IMG/VR virus record: IMGVR_UViG_3300032084_002128
Span: 1 to 35,254 of that record
Source: a virus
Strand: one strand, 5' to 3'
DNA length: 35,254 nt
Positions 17,091 to 23,969 of this stretch are shown in pieces (position 1 is the stretch's first letter; the number at the start of each line of letters is the position of its first letter). Both the position numbers and the translations under genes were made by a program. The notes below the pieces were generated by a model that did not search any database, was not told where the DNA came from, and was given only the letters and a program-made list of their open reading frames with translations.

Positions 17091-17381
17091 ATGACACAAG
17101 CAACACAACAACTTAACCAATTGAAAAAAGAGAACTCCAAGGCATGGGAAGAGATGTACTATGATTCCAATTCAGATTTCAGATTTGAAAGAACATACAA
17201 GCCAACCATCCAGAAAATAGGACAGAGGTATATGGGTATGTGCTATATAGATATTCCCAAAGGTGGAGTTGTAGCAAGAACATCAGACTGGGAGCATGAC
17301 ATAAAGAAGGCAAAGATTCGATCTCTTGAACTTGCAATTGAGAGCCTGCAAAAAGAAATAGAACGACTCCAACCAGCATAG
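17091..17381 (+). CDS. Small early protein, unknown
   Basis: 96 aa. Both ends are helical and charged (MTQATQQLNQLKKENSKAWEEM; KIRSLELAIESLQKEIERLQ), with a beta-like centre (YMGMCYIDIPKGGVVARTSDW). The leucine-spaced C-terminal helix suggests a dimer. No motif recognised. It has its own early promoter, and the next gene begins four bases after its stop, so the two form an operon. Early phage genes of this kind often take over or protect the host, but nothing here shows which. Confidence 0.7.
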   Translation: MTQATQQLNQLKKENSKAWEEMYYDSNSDFRFERTYKPTIQKIGQRYMGMCYIDIPKGGVVARTSDWEHDIKKAKIRSLELAIESLQKEIERLQPA

Positions 17382-17385
17382 ACCA

Positions 17386-17700
17386 ATGAGAAAGTCAATC
17401 CAAAATATGAGGGTCTATGATCACACTTCAATATTGAAGCAAGAACACAAGATCCTGCCCAATACGGATATCATCACCCTGAAAAAGGTCAGGAAGTTCC
17501 AAGTGATCTTTGAGACCAAAGGTGCCATTGCAATGTTGCACTTGAGGAATGGTATTATGGAATTGACCAAGGAGAAAGGACTGATCGGCATTGAGAACGA
17601 TCAAGACCCAGTTGATCCTATCTCCAATGTGGTCCTGTTGGTGGAAAGAGACAAGACATCCCAGATCTTGATGGAAGCCAAGAAGTTGATGACAACTTAG
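17386..17700 (+). CDS. Small early protein, unknown
   Basis: 104 aa, mixed alpha/beta. Alternating strands (FQVIFETKGAIAMLHLRNGIMEL; NVVLLVERD) and a final helix (TSQILMEAKKLM). No membrane segment or known motif. It is co-transcribed with 17091 and ends 10 bp before the next early promoter. Function unknown. Confidence 0.7.
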   Translation: MRKSIQNMRVYDHTSILKQEHKILPNTDIITLKKVRKFQVIFETKGAIAMLHLRNGIMELTKEKGLIGIENDQDPVDPISNVVLLVERDKTSQILMEAKKLMTT

Positions 17701-17709
17701 AATTTCTAC

Positions 17710-17718
17710 CTATTTATA
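17710..17718 (+). promoter_or_regulatory. Early promoter upstream of attenuator-like terminator
   Basis: CTATTTATA after TTTCTAC. It is followed by an AGACT/AGTCT hairpin (17721-17743) and then a full terminator before the gene at 17804. Confidence 0.55.
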
Positions 17719-17765
17719 GACAGACTTTACAGCCATTTAGTCTAATTGTTATTTTTTTAGTTGGG

Positions 17766-17797
17766 AGAGCCTTCTGTTGATTCGGGAGGCTCTTTTT
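17766..17797 (+). terminator. Intrinsic terminator between promoter and gene
   Basis: AGAGCCT (17766-17772) pairs with AGGCTCT (17787-17793), followed by TTTTG. It lies six bases before the ATG at 17804 and 48 bp after the promoter core, so it can end a leader RNA of about 75 nt or attenuate the gene. Confidence 0.75.
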
Positions 17798-17803
17798 GTA
17801 CAC

Positions 17804-18232
17804 ATGACATTCATCAATGACATAATCAAAGAGAAGCACAAGGGGTACTACAAATACTCTCAAGGCAGGTTCTATCTCTTTGTCAGCTTCTGTGCCTTCT
17901 TCCTTCTCAATGTCTTCCTTGTATGGGCTGCATTCGCTGGACACAAGGTCTCAGAAGACCAATCTATCTTCATAGTTGCAGGCAACCTCAAATGGGCACT
18001 GAGTTCCTTTGCGTTGTACGTATTAGGAGGAAAGGGAATAGGCGCATTCAGGGACAGACAGACAGGGATCGGGAATGACTATATGCATGAGGCAAGAGGC
18101 AATCCATACGGCTATGGATACGGATATGGGCACCACCACCAATCTTTCTACAAAGAAAAAGAGACCCACAATGAGGTCTCAGAAGAAATAGAAGATGGGT
18201 ACTATGTCAAAGGTGATGAGGAAGTGGATTGA
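17804..18232 (+). CDS. Membrane protein with Gly/Tyr/His-rich tail
   Basis: 142 aa from the ATG at 17804; the longer frame to 17777 would run through the terminator and is rejected. Two membrane segments: FYLFVSFCAFFLLNVFLVWAAF (about 23-44) and a weaker one around KWALSSFALYVLGG. The C-terminal third holds GNPYGYGYGYGHHHQ and an acidic tail (NEVSEEIEDGYY). The size and two-helix plan could suit a holin or a superinfection-exclusion protein, but no motif decides. An intrinsic terminator lies just upstream. Confidence 0.65.
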   Translation: MTFINDIIKEKHKGYYKYSQGRFYLFVSFCAFFLLNVFLVWAAFAGHKVSEDQSIFIVAGNLKWALSSFALYVLGGKGIGAFRDRQTGIGNDYMHEARGNPYGYGYGYGHHHQSFYKEKETHNEVSEEIEDGYYVKGDEEVD

Positions 18233-18269
18233 ATTTCATTGGTTCTCTTCTTTTTTCTTTTGAATAGTC

Positions 18270-18533
18270 TCATTGTTGTTGATTTTTATCAATTTCAACT
18301 TCTCCTTCCAAGATCCCATAACTGGAATGTTCTCTTGCATATATCTTGCCTGTGATGGTATCTCTTGTGATCACCCATAAGTTGTTCCTCTTCCAAGTAA
18401 CATTGATGAATTCTTCGTTCTCTTTTAGTTCTATCTTCCATTTCCCTCCAAATTTTCTTGCTCTTATTCCTTCTGTGCAAGAGGTCAGGCCAAATACAAC
18501 CAATAGTGCTAGTGCTAGTATTGTCTTCTTCAT
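18270..18533 (-). CDS. Small outer-membrane-type lipoprotein
   Basis: 87 aa. The N-terminus is a type II signal (MKKTILALALLVVFGLTSC) with lipobox LTSC, so the mature protein starts at Cys19. The mature part, ARKFGGKWKIELKENEEF, then VTWKRNNLWVITR and SSYGILEGEVEI, matches from memory a family of small lipoproteins common in Bacteroidota phages and plasmids, of unknown function. It is the only minus-strand gene in the early cluster, with its own promoter 120 bp upstream. A spanin outer subunit or superinfection immunity are possible roles. Confidence 0.75.
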   Translation of the reverse strand: MKKTILALALLVVFGLTSCTEGIRARKFGGKWKIELKENEEFINVTWKRNNLWVITRDTITGKIYAREHSSYGILEGEVEIDKNQQQ

Positions 18534-18654
18534 TTCTCTCTCTTTTAATTCTGATTCAATCTAATCCCAGACTTGCTGAAATTCAAATCCATAAATGGTC
18601 CAACATTCGTTGTTCCTTTATGGAACTCAACACCACCTTCCAGTTGGTGTCAAT

Positions 18655-18663
18655 TATAAATAC
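18655..18663 (-). promoter_or_regulatory. Promoter for the lipoprotein, long structured leader
   Basis: Minus strand: GTATTTATA after the T-rich tract TTTTTTCTTG. The 120-nt leader to the ATG at 18533 has two hairpins: ACACCA/TGGTGT and GTTCC/GGAAC. A long leader is exceptional in this window. Confidence 0.45.
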
Positions 18664-18742
18664 CAAGAAAAAAGCAAAGTCCCCATGTGTGAGGATCTTT
18701 TTTTTTGATAGATGAATTGTTGGGACGTTTCCTTTGCTCAAC

Positions 18743-18751
18743 CTATTTATA
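18743..18751 (+). promoter_or_regulatory. Early promoter upstream of attenuator-like terminator
   Basis: CTATTTATA after TTTGCTCAAC. The leader has a GAAGG/CCTTC hairpin, a six-codon frame (MVVPRP) that ends inside the terminator stem, and the terminator itself. Confidence 0.55.
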
Positions 18752-18798
18752 CAACAGGAAGGGTCTGATATCCTTCTTAAAATTTCAATGGTTGTTCC

Positions 18799-18836
18799 AA
18801 GACCTTGACTCACGGATGAGTTGGGGTCTTTTTTTT
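18799..18836 (+). terminator. Intrinsic terminator between promoter and gene
   Basis: AAGACC (18799-18804) pairs with GGTCTT (18825-18830), and the stem extends inward to about 13 bp with G-U pairs, followed by T8. It lies 18 bp before the ATG at 18854. Confidence 0.8.
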
Positions 18837-18853
18837 GTCTCTAATTTCACCAC

Positions 18854-19537
18854 ATGTCAGAATACAAAGAGTCCTTGAAGGATCTGGACAAGGTGTTGAC
18901 TCTGATGTATGAAAGGAACAAGTCTGGAAGTATCCCTATTTACCATTCAGCATTCATCAAAGCATACAATGGGTCTGATGTTCAAGTCACTGATATTGGC
19001 TTGATGATCCATCATCTCTGTGATCTGGGATATGCCAAGAGAAGAGTGTTGATAGATGAAGAACAACAGAAGTCTGCAACTCCATCATTCATCATCACAG
19101 CCAAAGGGAAGATGTTCCATCAGAAAGGTGGATTCAAAAAAGAGAAGAGGGTCAACACTGGAAAGAACATCCTCAAAGGAATTGGGTATGTGGCATTGAT
19201 AGTTGGTATCATCTGGTCCTGCATCCAGATATACAAGTTCTACTTTCCAGAAGAAGACCCATGTGTGGTCCCAGAATGGATAAGAGAAGCAACTCTCCAC
19301 AAAGCCTCAATGGACCAATGGATGTCAGGTACTCAAGAGGACAAGACAGGTACTTGTGGAGCCTTTCTTATTCTTGCAAGGAGTCCCAACCTTTGTGATC
19401 CTGAATTGCTCAAAGTTGAAGCAACAGAACTCTCCTTATGCATTGACAGGACTTGGGAAAGAGACTCCACTCTTCATTCTTTTAAAAGTCCAGATGTTGG
19501 ATCAATTTGTCTTGTTACTTTTTTTGGATATGATTGA
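18854..19537 (+). CDS. Winged-helix-like protein with membrane anchor
   Basis: 227 aa. Residues 1-95 look like a winged-helix fold (KDLDKVLTLMYERN; VQVTDIGLMIHHLCDLGYAKR; FIITAKGKMFHQKGG), the pattern of small phage proteins of host and prophage that carry a wHTH before a membrane helix. One membrane segment follows (ILKGIGYVALIVGIIWSCIQIY, about 107-128). The C-terminal 95 residues, with several Cys, are less well ordered, and the last 30 could be affected by a frameshift. An anchored DNA-binding regulator or exclusion protein is possible. It is expressed through a terminator-bearing leader and followed by its own terminator. Confidence 0.6.
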   Translation: MSEYKESLKDLDKVLTLMYERNKSGSIPIYHSAFIKAYNGSDVQVTDIGLMIHHLCDLGYAKRRVLIDEEQQKSATPSFIITAKGKMFHQKGGFKKEKRVNTGKNILKGIGYVALIVGIIWSCIQIYKFYFPEEDPCVVPEWIREATLHKASMDQWMSGTQEDKTGTCGAFLILARSPNLCDPELLKVEATELSLCIDRTWERDSTLHSFKSPDVGSICLVTFFGYD

Positions 19538-19538
19538 T

Positions 19539-19562
19539 TCCCATGTGTTGGGATTTTATTTT
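19539..19562 (+). terminator. Terminator after 18854 gene
   Basis: TCCCA (19539-19543) and TGGGA (19549-19553) with a five-base loop, followed by TTTTATTTTT. It begins at the gene's stop. Confidence 0.65.
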
Positions 19563-19865
19563 TAGATAGTGGAATTGTTGGATCTTAGTTTTTGACAGGA
19601 TAGAGGCTCACACACGGAATGACTATGACAGCATCCCATTGGTTCAGAAACCCCAATCACTTGTTGTCCCTGTTAAAATCCAACAATAAGACCAAATCAA
19701 AGACCTCATTAGAGCCTCTCTAAGCCCTTAACTCAGTTCAAGGGTGTCATCATACCGAAAATGAAAGAAAGCCTCAGAGAGTCGATAGGATAAAGCCTCA
19801 GTGCTTTCTATTGTCCTTGGTTGGAGGTTTGGTTGAGGATTTCCAATTGAATAGCCCACATGGGA
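19563..19865. other. Non-coding 303-bp stretch, candidate packaging or RNA region
   Basis: No credible gene on either strand. It holds a CCCTT/AAGGG hairpin (near 19727-19746), a GGTT/AACC hairpin near 19651, and two copies of AAAGCCTCAG 24 bp apart near 19770 and 19793, plus a related AGAGCCTCTC near 19710. It lies next to the small-terminase-like gene, where pac or cos sites often lie. A structured RNA is the alternative. I see no promoter core of the two classes. Confidence 0.3.
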
Positions 19866-20444
19866 TCACAGATCTGTGCTCAAAGTCTCAGAAGATCCAG
19901 AAGATTGCATAGATAATTGCACAGCATAGTGGTTGGAATCAGGAGGGGTTTCAACAAGATCAGTGGCTTCTATTTGTCTGGGAGCTGTGGGTGCATTGAG
20001 CTGGACAAAAGTTGGAGGTACATGTATGTGTGTTGATTTTTCGTCTGGATTGATCATATCCTGTGCTTGATTGAGCAATATCAGCTTGTATGCCACTCCA
20101 TTGATCTTGGGATTTTTGATGCCTTGGGAAACCAAGCGATCCTTGATCAGGGCTTTAACGCGACTGTGACAGGCAAAAAAACTCGGACTCCTGTTGCATA
20201 GAAACTTCAACAGACCATCATACCAAGGCACATCATCCTGCCTTGCAAAGAACCCCTCAAAGGTGTATGCATGCTCATTCTCTTTGAAATATTCCCACAT
20301 CCTTTCAGATAGGTCCTCAAGTCTTTCCTCAGTCCACTTCTCATACTTCTTCTTGATCCCATCTTTGTGATCACTCTTGGTTGGTGAAGGCTTCTCATTC
20401 CTTGGTCTCCCACCTTTGTTCTTTGGTTTCTCTTCTTCGCTCAT
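19866..20444 (-). CDS. Terminase small subunit-like DNA packaging protein
   Basis: 192 aa. A basic N-terminus with an AT-hook-like GGRPRNEK (11-18) leads to a helical domain, KWTEERLEDLSERMWEYFKENEHAYTFEGF, then DVPWYDGLLKFLCNRSPSFFACHSRVKALIKDRLVSQG. Helical small terminases (P22 gp3-like) from Bacteroidota prophages show this layout: 'L-E-A--E-Y-------FAR----Y-TL--W----P-F--A----K-----L---G'. It should bind pac DNA and guide TerL. It is the last gene of the cassette from 25253 and overlaps the GIY-YIG gene by ATGA; TerL is 3.2 kb away. The tail (150-192) is low-complexity. Confidence 0.65.
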   Translation of the reverse strand: MSEEEKPKNKGGRPRNEKPSPTKSDHKDGIKKKYEKWTEERLEDLSERMWEYFKENEHAYTFEGFFARQDDVPWYDGLLKFLCNRSPSFFACHSRVKALIKDRLVSQGIKNPKINGVAYKLILLNQAQDMINPDEKSTHIHVPPTFVQLNAPTAPRQIEATDLVETPPDSNHYAVQLSMQSSGSSETLSTDL

Positions 20445-21166
20445 TGTATTATGTATTCTGGTTCAACACCAATGACCCTCCATCCTTTGACAGACTTTTG
20501 CAATCCATTAACAACAAGTGATATGTTCCCTTTATGGTTGTGCAGATCATATTTTACTTTTAATTCATGTTGAGTCATCTTCTGAACTCCCTCAACAGGG
20601 TGATGAAAGTGATATACAACACTGGTATATGCAGGGTTATTCTCACCAGATTGTGCAAATTTCTGCTCTGTCATCCTCCATCCATTTGCAGACTTTCTCT
20701 TCCCACTTATTAATTGAGATAAGTTTCCCAGTCTAACATCATACTTTGATCCAAGACTATATTGTGTACATTCTTCTATCCCATGGTCATCATGATAGAA
20801 AATATGAACCTCATCCTTCCTGTGCTTCTCTCTTGTCTCTTCACTTACCACTCTCCCAAGTCCACCTCTTCCTTGTGTCATATTATACCCTTTGTCAGGT
20901 TCTAGAAGATCATATTGAACTATCAACTGTCTCTCTATATCCCACAAATTGTCATCAGGCAACTCATTCATATCAACCAACACCTCCCAATCAAATGACC
21001 ACTCACCCCACGTCCTGATGGCTTTGAAGAATTCGTTGTATGCTCCATAGTTCATAGCTGAACTAATATGTTGTCTCTTTCTTTTGTCAAGAGAATACTT
21101 GGTCCCACCAACATACTTCTTCCCTGTCATCTGACAGGTTGCCATATATATGATTCCTTCACTCAT
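20441..21166 (-). CDS. GIY-YIG homing endonuclease
   Basis: 241 aa. Catalytic domain at 1-95: GIIYMAT (4-10) and YVGGT (18-22) are the GIY and YIG strands, with Arg29 and His33 in SLDKRKRQH and the metal-binding Glu78 in WDIERQL. Two DNA-recognition repeats follow, at about 136-165 (YSLGSKYD, NLSQLISGKRKSANGWRM) and 203-233 (ELKVKYD, NISLVVNGLQKSVKGWRV), like the intron-encoded nuclease repeat motif. It is a free-standing homing enzyme, inserted cleanly into the operon with ATGA overlaps on both sides. No intron is visible. Confidence 0.9.
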   Translation of the reverse strand: MSEGIIYMATCQMTGKKYVGGTKYSLDKRKRQHISSAMNYGAYNEFFKAIRTWGEWSFDWEVLVDMNELPDDNLWDIERQLIVQYDLLEPDKGYNMTQGRGGLGRVVSEETREKHRKDEVHIFYHDDHGIEECTQYSLGSKYDVRLGNLSQLISGKRKSANGWRMTEQKFAQSGENNPAYTSVVYHFHHPVEGVQKMTQHELKVKYDLHNHKGNISLVVNGLQKSVKGWRVIGVEPEYIIQ

Positions 21167-21605
21167 CTTCTTTCTTCATTGCTCTTTTCAGTGCTCGTGT
21201 ATAGAGCCTCTGGGTTGATACCTTCTTTGCTAGATCAACAGCCTTGTGGAACTTCTGTGATATTGTGATCAAATCCTGCACCTGATCAGGAGAATATGGT
21301 CTGTCCTTTGTGGTCCAGAAGTCACTAAGGAAGACATGCTCATTGTCCTCTTTCATGTACTCCATCAGATCCTCTGCCATCTGCTCAACTTTGTCCATAT
21401 CATAATTGTCCAATATCCAGTTCAGTCTGTCCTCATCTTCCATCTTCAATGAGTAGTGTCTGCTCAACAGGAATAGAGTTAGTCCAATGAACCAGATTGC
21501 AGCTTGTGAATGGTTCATCAACCCCAGTGGACTAACTAGTGCAATCAATCCTGCAACTGCCCCAATTGATATTGCTATCATCTTCAATTTTCTACTCGTC
21601 TTCAT
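21159..21605 (-). CDS. Membrane-anchored protein with small-terminase-like helical module
   Basis: 148 aa. Residues 8-48 hold two short membrane segments (MIAISIGAVAGLIALVSPLG and AAIWFIGLTLFLLS). Residues 60-148 mirror the helical domain of the small-terminase-like protein at 19866: AEDLMEYMKEDNEHVFLSDFW, then RPYSPDQVQDLITISQKFHKAVDLAKKVSTQRLY, matching 'EYFKENEHAYTFEGFF', then 'PWYDGLLKFLCNRSPSFFACHSRVKALIKDRL'. Both lie in one operon. Function unknown; an anchored version of the packaging module is an unusual inference from alignment by eye. Confidence 0.55.
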   Translation of the reverse strand: MKTSRKLKMIAISIGAVAGLIALVSPLGLMNHSQAAIWFIGLTLFLLSRHYSLKMEDEDRLNWILDNYDMDKVEQMAEDLMEYMKEDNEHVFLSDFWTTKDRPYSPDQVQDLITISQKFHKAVDLAKKVSTQRLYTRALKRAMKKEDE

Positions 21606-21735
21606 CTTTATTTGGTGATTCTATATACTCCCTCCCACACTGTGTACACTTGATCAGAAGTGTATTGTGAGGTCTTGTCCAGACTCTTCCTTGACAGTCT
21701 TCACAACTGAATTCTATTGAGGAGGGGGCTTTCAT
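21592..21735 (-). CDS. Cys4 zinc-ribbon miniprotein
   Basis: 47 aa. Two CxxC pairs, CEDC (11-14) and CTQC (30-33), 15 residues apart, make a zinc ribbon. The start overlaps the 21732 stop by ATGA and the stop overlaps the start of the membrane protein. Such tiny zinc ribbons commonly bind nucleic acid or partner proteins; no further function can be read. Confidence 0.75.
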   Translation of the reverse strand: MKAPSSIEFSCEDCQGRVWTRPHNTLLIKCTQCGREYIESPNKDEDE

Positions 21736-21857
21736 TTCTTCTTCTTTATTTCTTTCAATACCCTTCCCAGATATTCTTCCAATTCTGATATGCTCTCTGC
21801 CTTTATGGTCAAGACCTGCATCTTCTCCTTGGGGTCGTATCTCAGATGGTGGTTCAT
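21732..21857 (-). CDS. Small basic protein, unknown
   Basis: 41 aa, MNHHLRYDPKEKMQVLTIKA then a helix ISELEEYLGRVLKEIKKKK. Two bases separate it from the upstream stop; it overlaps the next gene by ATGA. Supported by the overlap pattern and coding-like composition only. Confidence 0.6.
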   Translation of the reverse strand: MNHHLRYDPKEKMQVLTIKAESISELEEYLGRVLKEIKKKK

Positions 21858-21858
21858 T

Positions 21859-22467
21859 TTATTTCTCCATGATCATTGGTGGATATCCCTCTTCTGTATG
21901 CATGATGACCCTGTTGTTCTTGTGATCATACTCTGAATACATCCCATATTGCCAACCAAGCTTCCAGTAATTGCCTTCCTCATCCAATCCGATCATGGAC
22001 AGATAGGATTCATCCAGCTTGTCCAACAATGACCTGTTGGTTGATTTGTCCTTGCATTGGAGTTCCACTCTGGTCTCATAGGCAACAGACCCATTGTTGT
22101 CACAAAAGTTCTGGTCCACCTCATATTTCATTTTCAATTCTGGGTCTTTCAGAATGAACATAGATGATGGTGTCTCTGCTGATTCTGCATGTCGATGATC
22201 GAAGACCTCAACCTCCTTGAGTTGGATGGTCGGACTGATCCAGTTGTCATGGTCGTATTCTGTCTCCTGCTGATGTTCTTGGGAGATCTGGTGGATGTAT
22301 GGTTCTGGTCGTACTGTTGCACTTCTGCTGTTGAACAGAACGATCCATGCAGGTATGGTTGCAAATATCATCCCTGCCATCCATATCCACATTTCCAGTT
22401 GATAGAATAGTGCTGCCAGTGACAACAGCATCCCAATTCCTATCATTGCTTGTGCTTTTATATTCAT
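21859..22467 (-). CDS. Membrane protein with soluble C-terminal domain
   Basis: 202 aa. Two N-terminal membrane helices (AMIGIGMLLSLAALFYQLEMWIWMAGMIFATIPAWIVLF region, residues 7-45), then a variable linker with an HRHAE stretch and a globular C-terminal part with alternating strands (SVAYETRVELQC; EEGNYWKLGWQYGMYSEYDHKNNRVIMHTEEGY region). The topology resembles the terminase-like anchored protein at 21159. Starts within the 22464 gene by ATGA. Function unknown. Confidence 0.65.
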   Translation of the reverse strand: MNIKAQAMIGIGMLLSLAALFYQLEMWIWMAGMIFATIPAWIVLFNSRSATVRPEPYIHQISQEHQQETEYDHDNWISPTIQLKEVEVFDHRHAESAETPSSMFILKDPELKMKYEVDQNFCDNNGSVAYETRVELQCKDKSTNRSLLDKLDESYLSMIGLDEEGNYWKLGWQYGMYSEYDHKNNRVIMHTEEGYPPMIMEK

Positions 22468-23054
22468 GATTGCTCCTTCTTTTTGTTCTTCAACTTGTTC
22501 GACATCTTCAAGAACTCCTCACTGATCACTTTGAAGAAGTCACTCCATGCTTCCAGTTCATATTCCTTGTCATGTGCATCTTGGCACAATGGCTTGAACT
22601 CTGCTATTTTCTGATGCAGGAACTGCTCTATTCTTTTGCTCATCCTTCTCTTTCTTTCTCTTTTTAGGATCTTGTCCTTGTTGTTGTGATAGTATGCTTG
22701 TTGAGGGGTCATCCCATTCTCTTCTTTGTATTTCTCACAGGACTTCTTTTGTATGGCCCTGACCTTCTTTCTATTTGCTTCTCTGTACTTCCTTTGGTAT
22801 TCCCTCTGATAGTCCCTATAGGCTTCTCTGTTGTCCTCTATCCATTGTGTATGCTTCTCATCTTTATTCTTCTTGTATTCTGGGTCTGTGGCATATCGCT
22901 CTCTTTCTTTCGCTTTTCCTCTATCGTACCACTCCCTGAACTTCTCTGGATCGTTCTCCTTGGTCCATCTATAATATCCCTTGGCTTCGCTTCCATATTC
23001 CTTGACCCATTGTGCTTTCTGTTCTTTGCTGAATTTATTTATGTGTTGTCCCAT
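22464..23054 (-). CDS. Lysine-rich repeat protein A
   Basis: 196 aa, about one third Lys/Glu/Arg. It contains repeating units of the type 'K-W-KEN-PEK---Y' (YYRWTKENDPEKFREWYD; AYRDYQREYQRKYREANRKKVRAIQ), which occur N-terminally in some phage HNH and endonuclease VII-like proteins. No nuclease zinc motif (no CxxC pair with His-Asp) is visible. The C-terminal 60 residues form a different helical domain (FLHQKIAEFKPLCQDAHDKEY). Tandem with two similar genes; probably DNA- or RNA-binding by charge, otherwise unknown. Confidence 0.65.
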   Translation of the reverse strand: MGQHINKFSKEQKAQWVKEYGSEAKGYYRWTKENDPEKFREWYDRGKAKERERYATDPEYKKNKDEKHTQWIEDNREAYRDYQREYQRKYREANRKKVRAIQKKSCEKYKEENGMTPQQAYYHNNKDKILKRERKRRMSKRIEQFLHQKIAEFKPLCQDAHDKEYELEAWSDFFKVISEEFLKMSNKLKNKKKEQS

Positions 23055-23056
23055 TG

Positions 23057-23608
23057 TTATTTCTTCTTTTTTTTATATCGATCCTGACTGGCTTTTACTT
23101 TATCAGGATTCTCCTTTCTCCATTGCTTCTGGTACTCTTTATTTTTTTTTGTATCTCTTAATTTCTTCTGACTGGCTTTCGCCTTTTCAGGGTTCTCCTT
23201 TTTCCACTTTTTTGATCTCTCCTTGACCTTCTCCTTGTTCCTTTCGTAGTACTTCTTTTTGTAGGCTTTTACTTTATCTGCATTTTCCTTTGCCCACTTC
23301 TTGCTCTTTTTGATCACTGTCTTTCTGTTCTTCTGATACCACCTTCTTCTGACCTCTTTTTCCCAACCTTCTGGGTCCTCTTTCTGCATGATCACGTCCT
23401 TTGCCCATTGATCGCCTCCACCGCTTCTCTTGTTCCTGTGCTTCTTGGCTGACTCATATCCTCTATGAGGCTTGTTGGTGATGAATGCCAGTTCACAGAG
23501 TTCTTCATACCATCCTCTATCTTTGAAGGTCTGGGTTGCACCTGTCCAGATCTGGAACTTCTTGTCAGAGAGGTGTTCTTCTTTGGTGTATCCTTTCTCC
23601 TTCTTCAC
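23057..23608 (-). CDS. Lysine-rich repeat protein B
   Basis: 183 aa from the GTG at 23608; a TTG at 23671 would overlap the zinc-ribbon gene by 52 bp. The N-terminal 70 residues (KEEHLSDKKFQIWTG; WYEELCELAFITNKPHRGYES) are unique; residues 75-183 are strongly repetitive, with units KKWAKENADKVKAYKK, KYYERNKEKVKERSK, KKWKKENPEKAKASQK and WRKENPDKVKASQD. The start codon is uncertain. It has the same repeat type as the genes at 22464 and 23947. Confidence 0.6.
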   Translation of the reverse strand: MKKEKGYTKEEHLSDKKFQIWTGATQTFKDRGWYEELCELAFITNKPHRGYESAKKHRNKRSGGGDQWAKDVIMQKEDPEGWEKEVRRRWYQKNRKTVIKKSKKWAKENADKVKAYKKKYYERNKEKVKERSKKWKKENPEKAKASQKKLRDTKKNKEYQKQWRKENPDKVKASQDRYKKKKK

Positions 23609-23619
23609 GATCGACTTCT

Positions 23620-23784
23620 CTATTTGTCTTGCATGTAGATTACTTTCTGGACGTGACCACAGCCTTTGCAACTGTAGACATCCACCACCTCATACCTGCT
23701 TCCTTCCTCTGATCTCAGAGGTGTTGAGGAAGAGGTCTTCTCTGCCTTCTTGCTGCACATTCTGCATGTTGAGTCTGATTTCAT
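23620..23784 (-). CDS. Cys4 zinc-ribbon miniprotein
   Basis: 54 aa. CRMC (7-10) and CKGC (39-42) give a Cys4 zinc ribbon, with a long Ser/Glu-rich insert. It overlaps the upstream stop by ATGA. It is too short for long-ORF tracks but is the only frame that explains the region between its neighbours. Confidence 0.75.
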   Translation of the reverse strand: MKSDSTCRMCSKKAEKTSSSTPLRSEEGSRYEVVDVYSCKGCGHVQKVIYMQDK

Positions 23785-23969
23785 TTGATGTTCTCCTTGT
23801 AGTTGTTCAACTTCTTCTCCATGTATGCTCTTTTCAACTGATGCGATCTGAGCAGTTCATAGTTCTCTTGTTTGATCAGTTCTGCTTCTTTCTTCTCCAT
23901 CATGGATAGGAACATTCCCAGATCCTTGATCTGATTCTTGCAGTACTCATTCCTCTCTTTCGTTGTCAT
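23781..23969 (-). CDS. Small helical protein, unknown
   Basis: 62 aa, fully helical and charged (NQIKDLGMFLSMMEKKEAELIKQE; RAYMEKKLNNYKENIK). It overlaps repeat protein C by 23 bp at its start and the zinc ribbon by ATGA at its stop. Function unknown. Confidence 0.6.
   Translation of the reverse strand: MTTKERNEYCKNQIKDLGMFLSMMEKKEAELIKQENYELLRSHQLKRAYMEKKLNNYKENIK

Noticed and set aside
19640-19680. tRNA-like T-arm (GGTTCAGAAACC)
   Set aside because: No acceptor stem, D-arm or anticodon arm could be matched around it.
20441-21166. Group I intron around the GIY-YIG gene
   Set aside because: The neighbours are intact and overlap the gene by ATGA, so no intron is interrupted.
23609-23671. 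TTG start for lysine-rich protein B
   Set aside because: It would overlap the zinc-ribbon gene by about 50 bp with no similarity to the repeat family; the GTG at 23608 fits the spacing.
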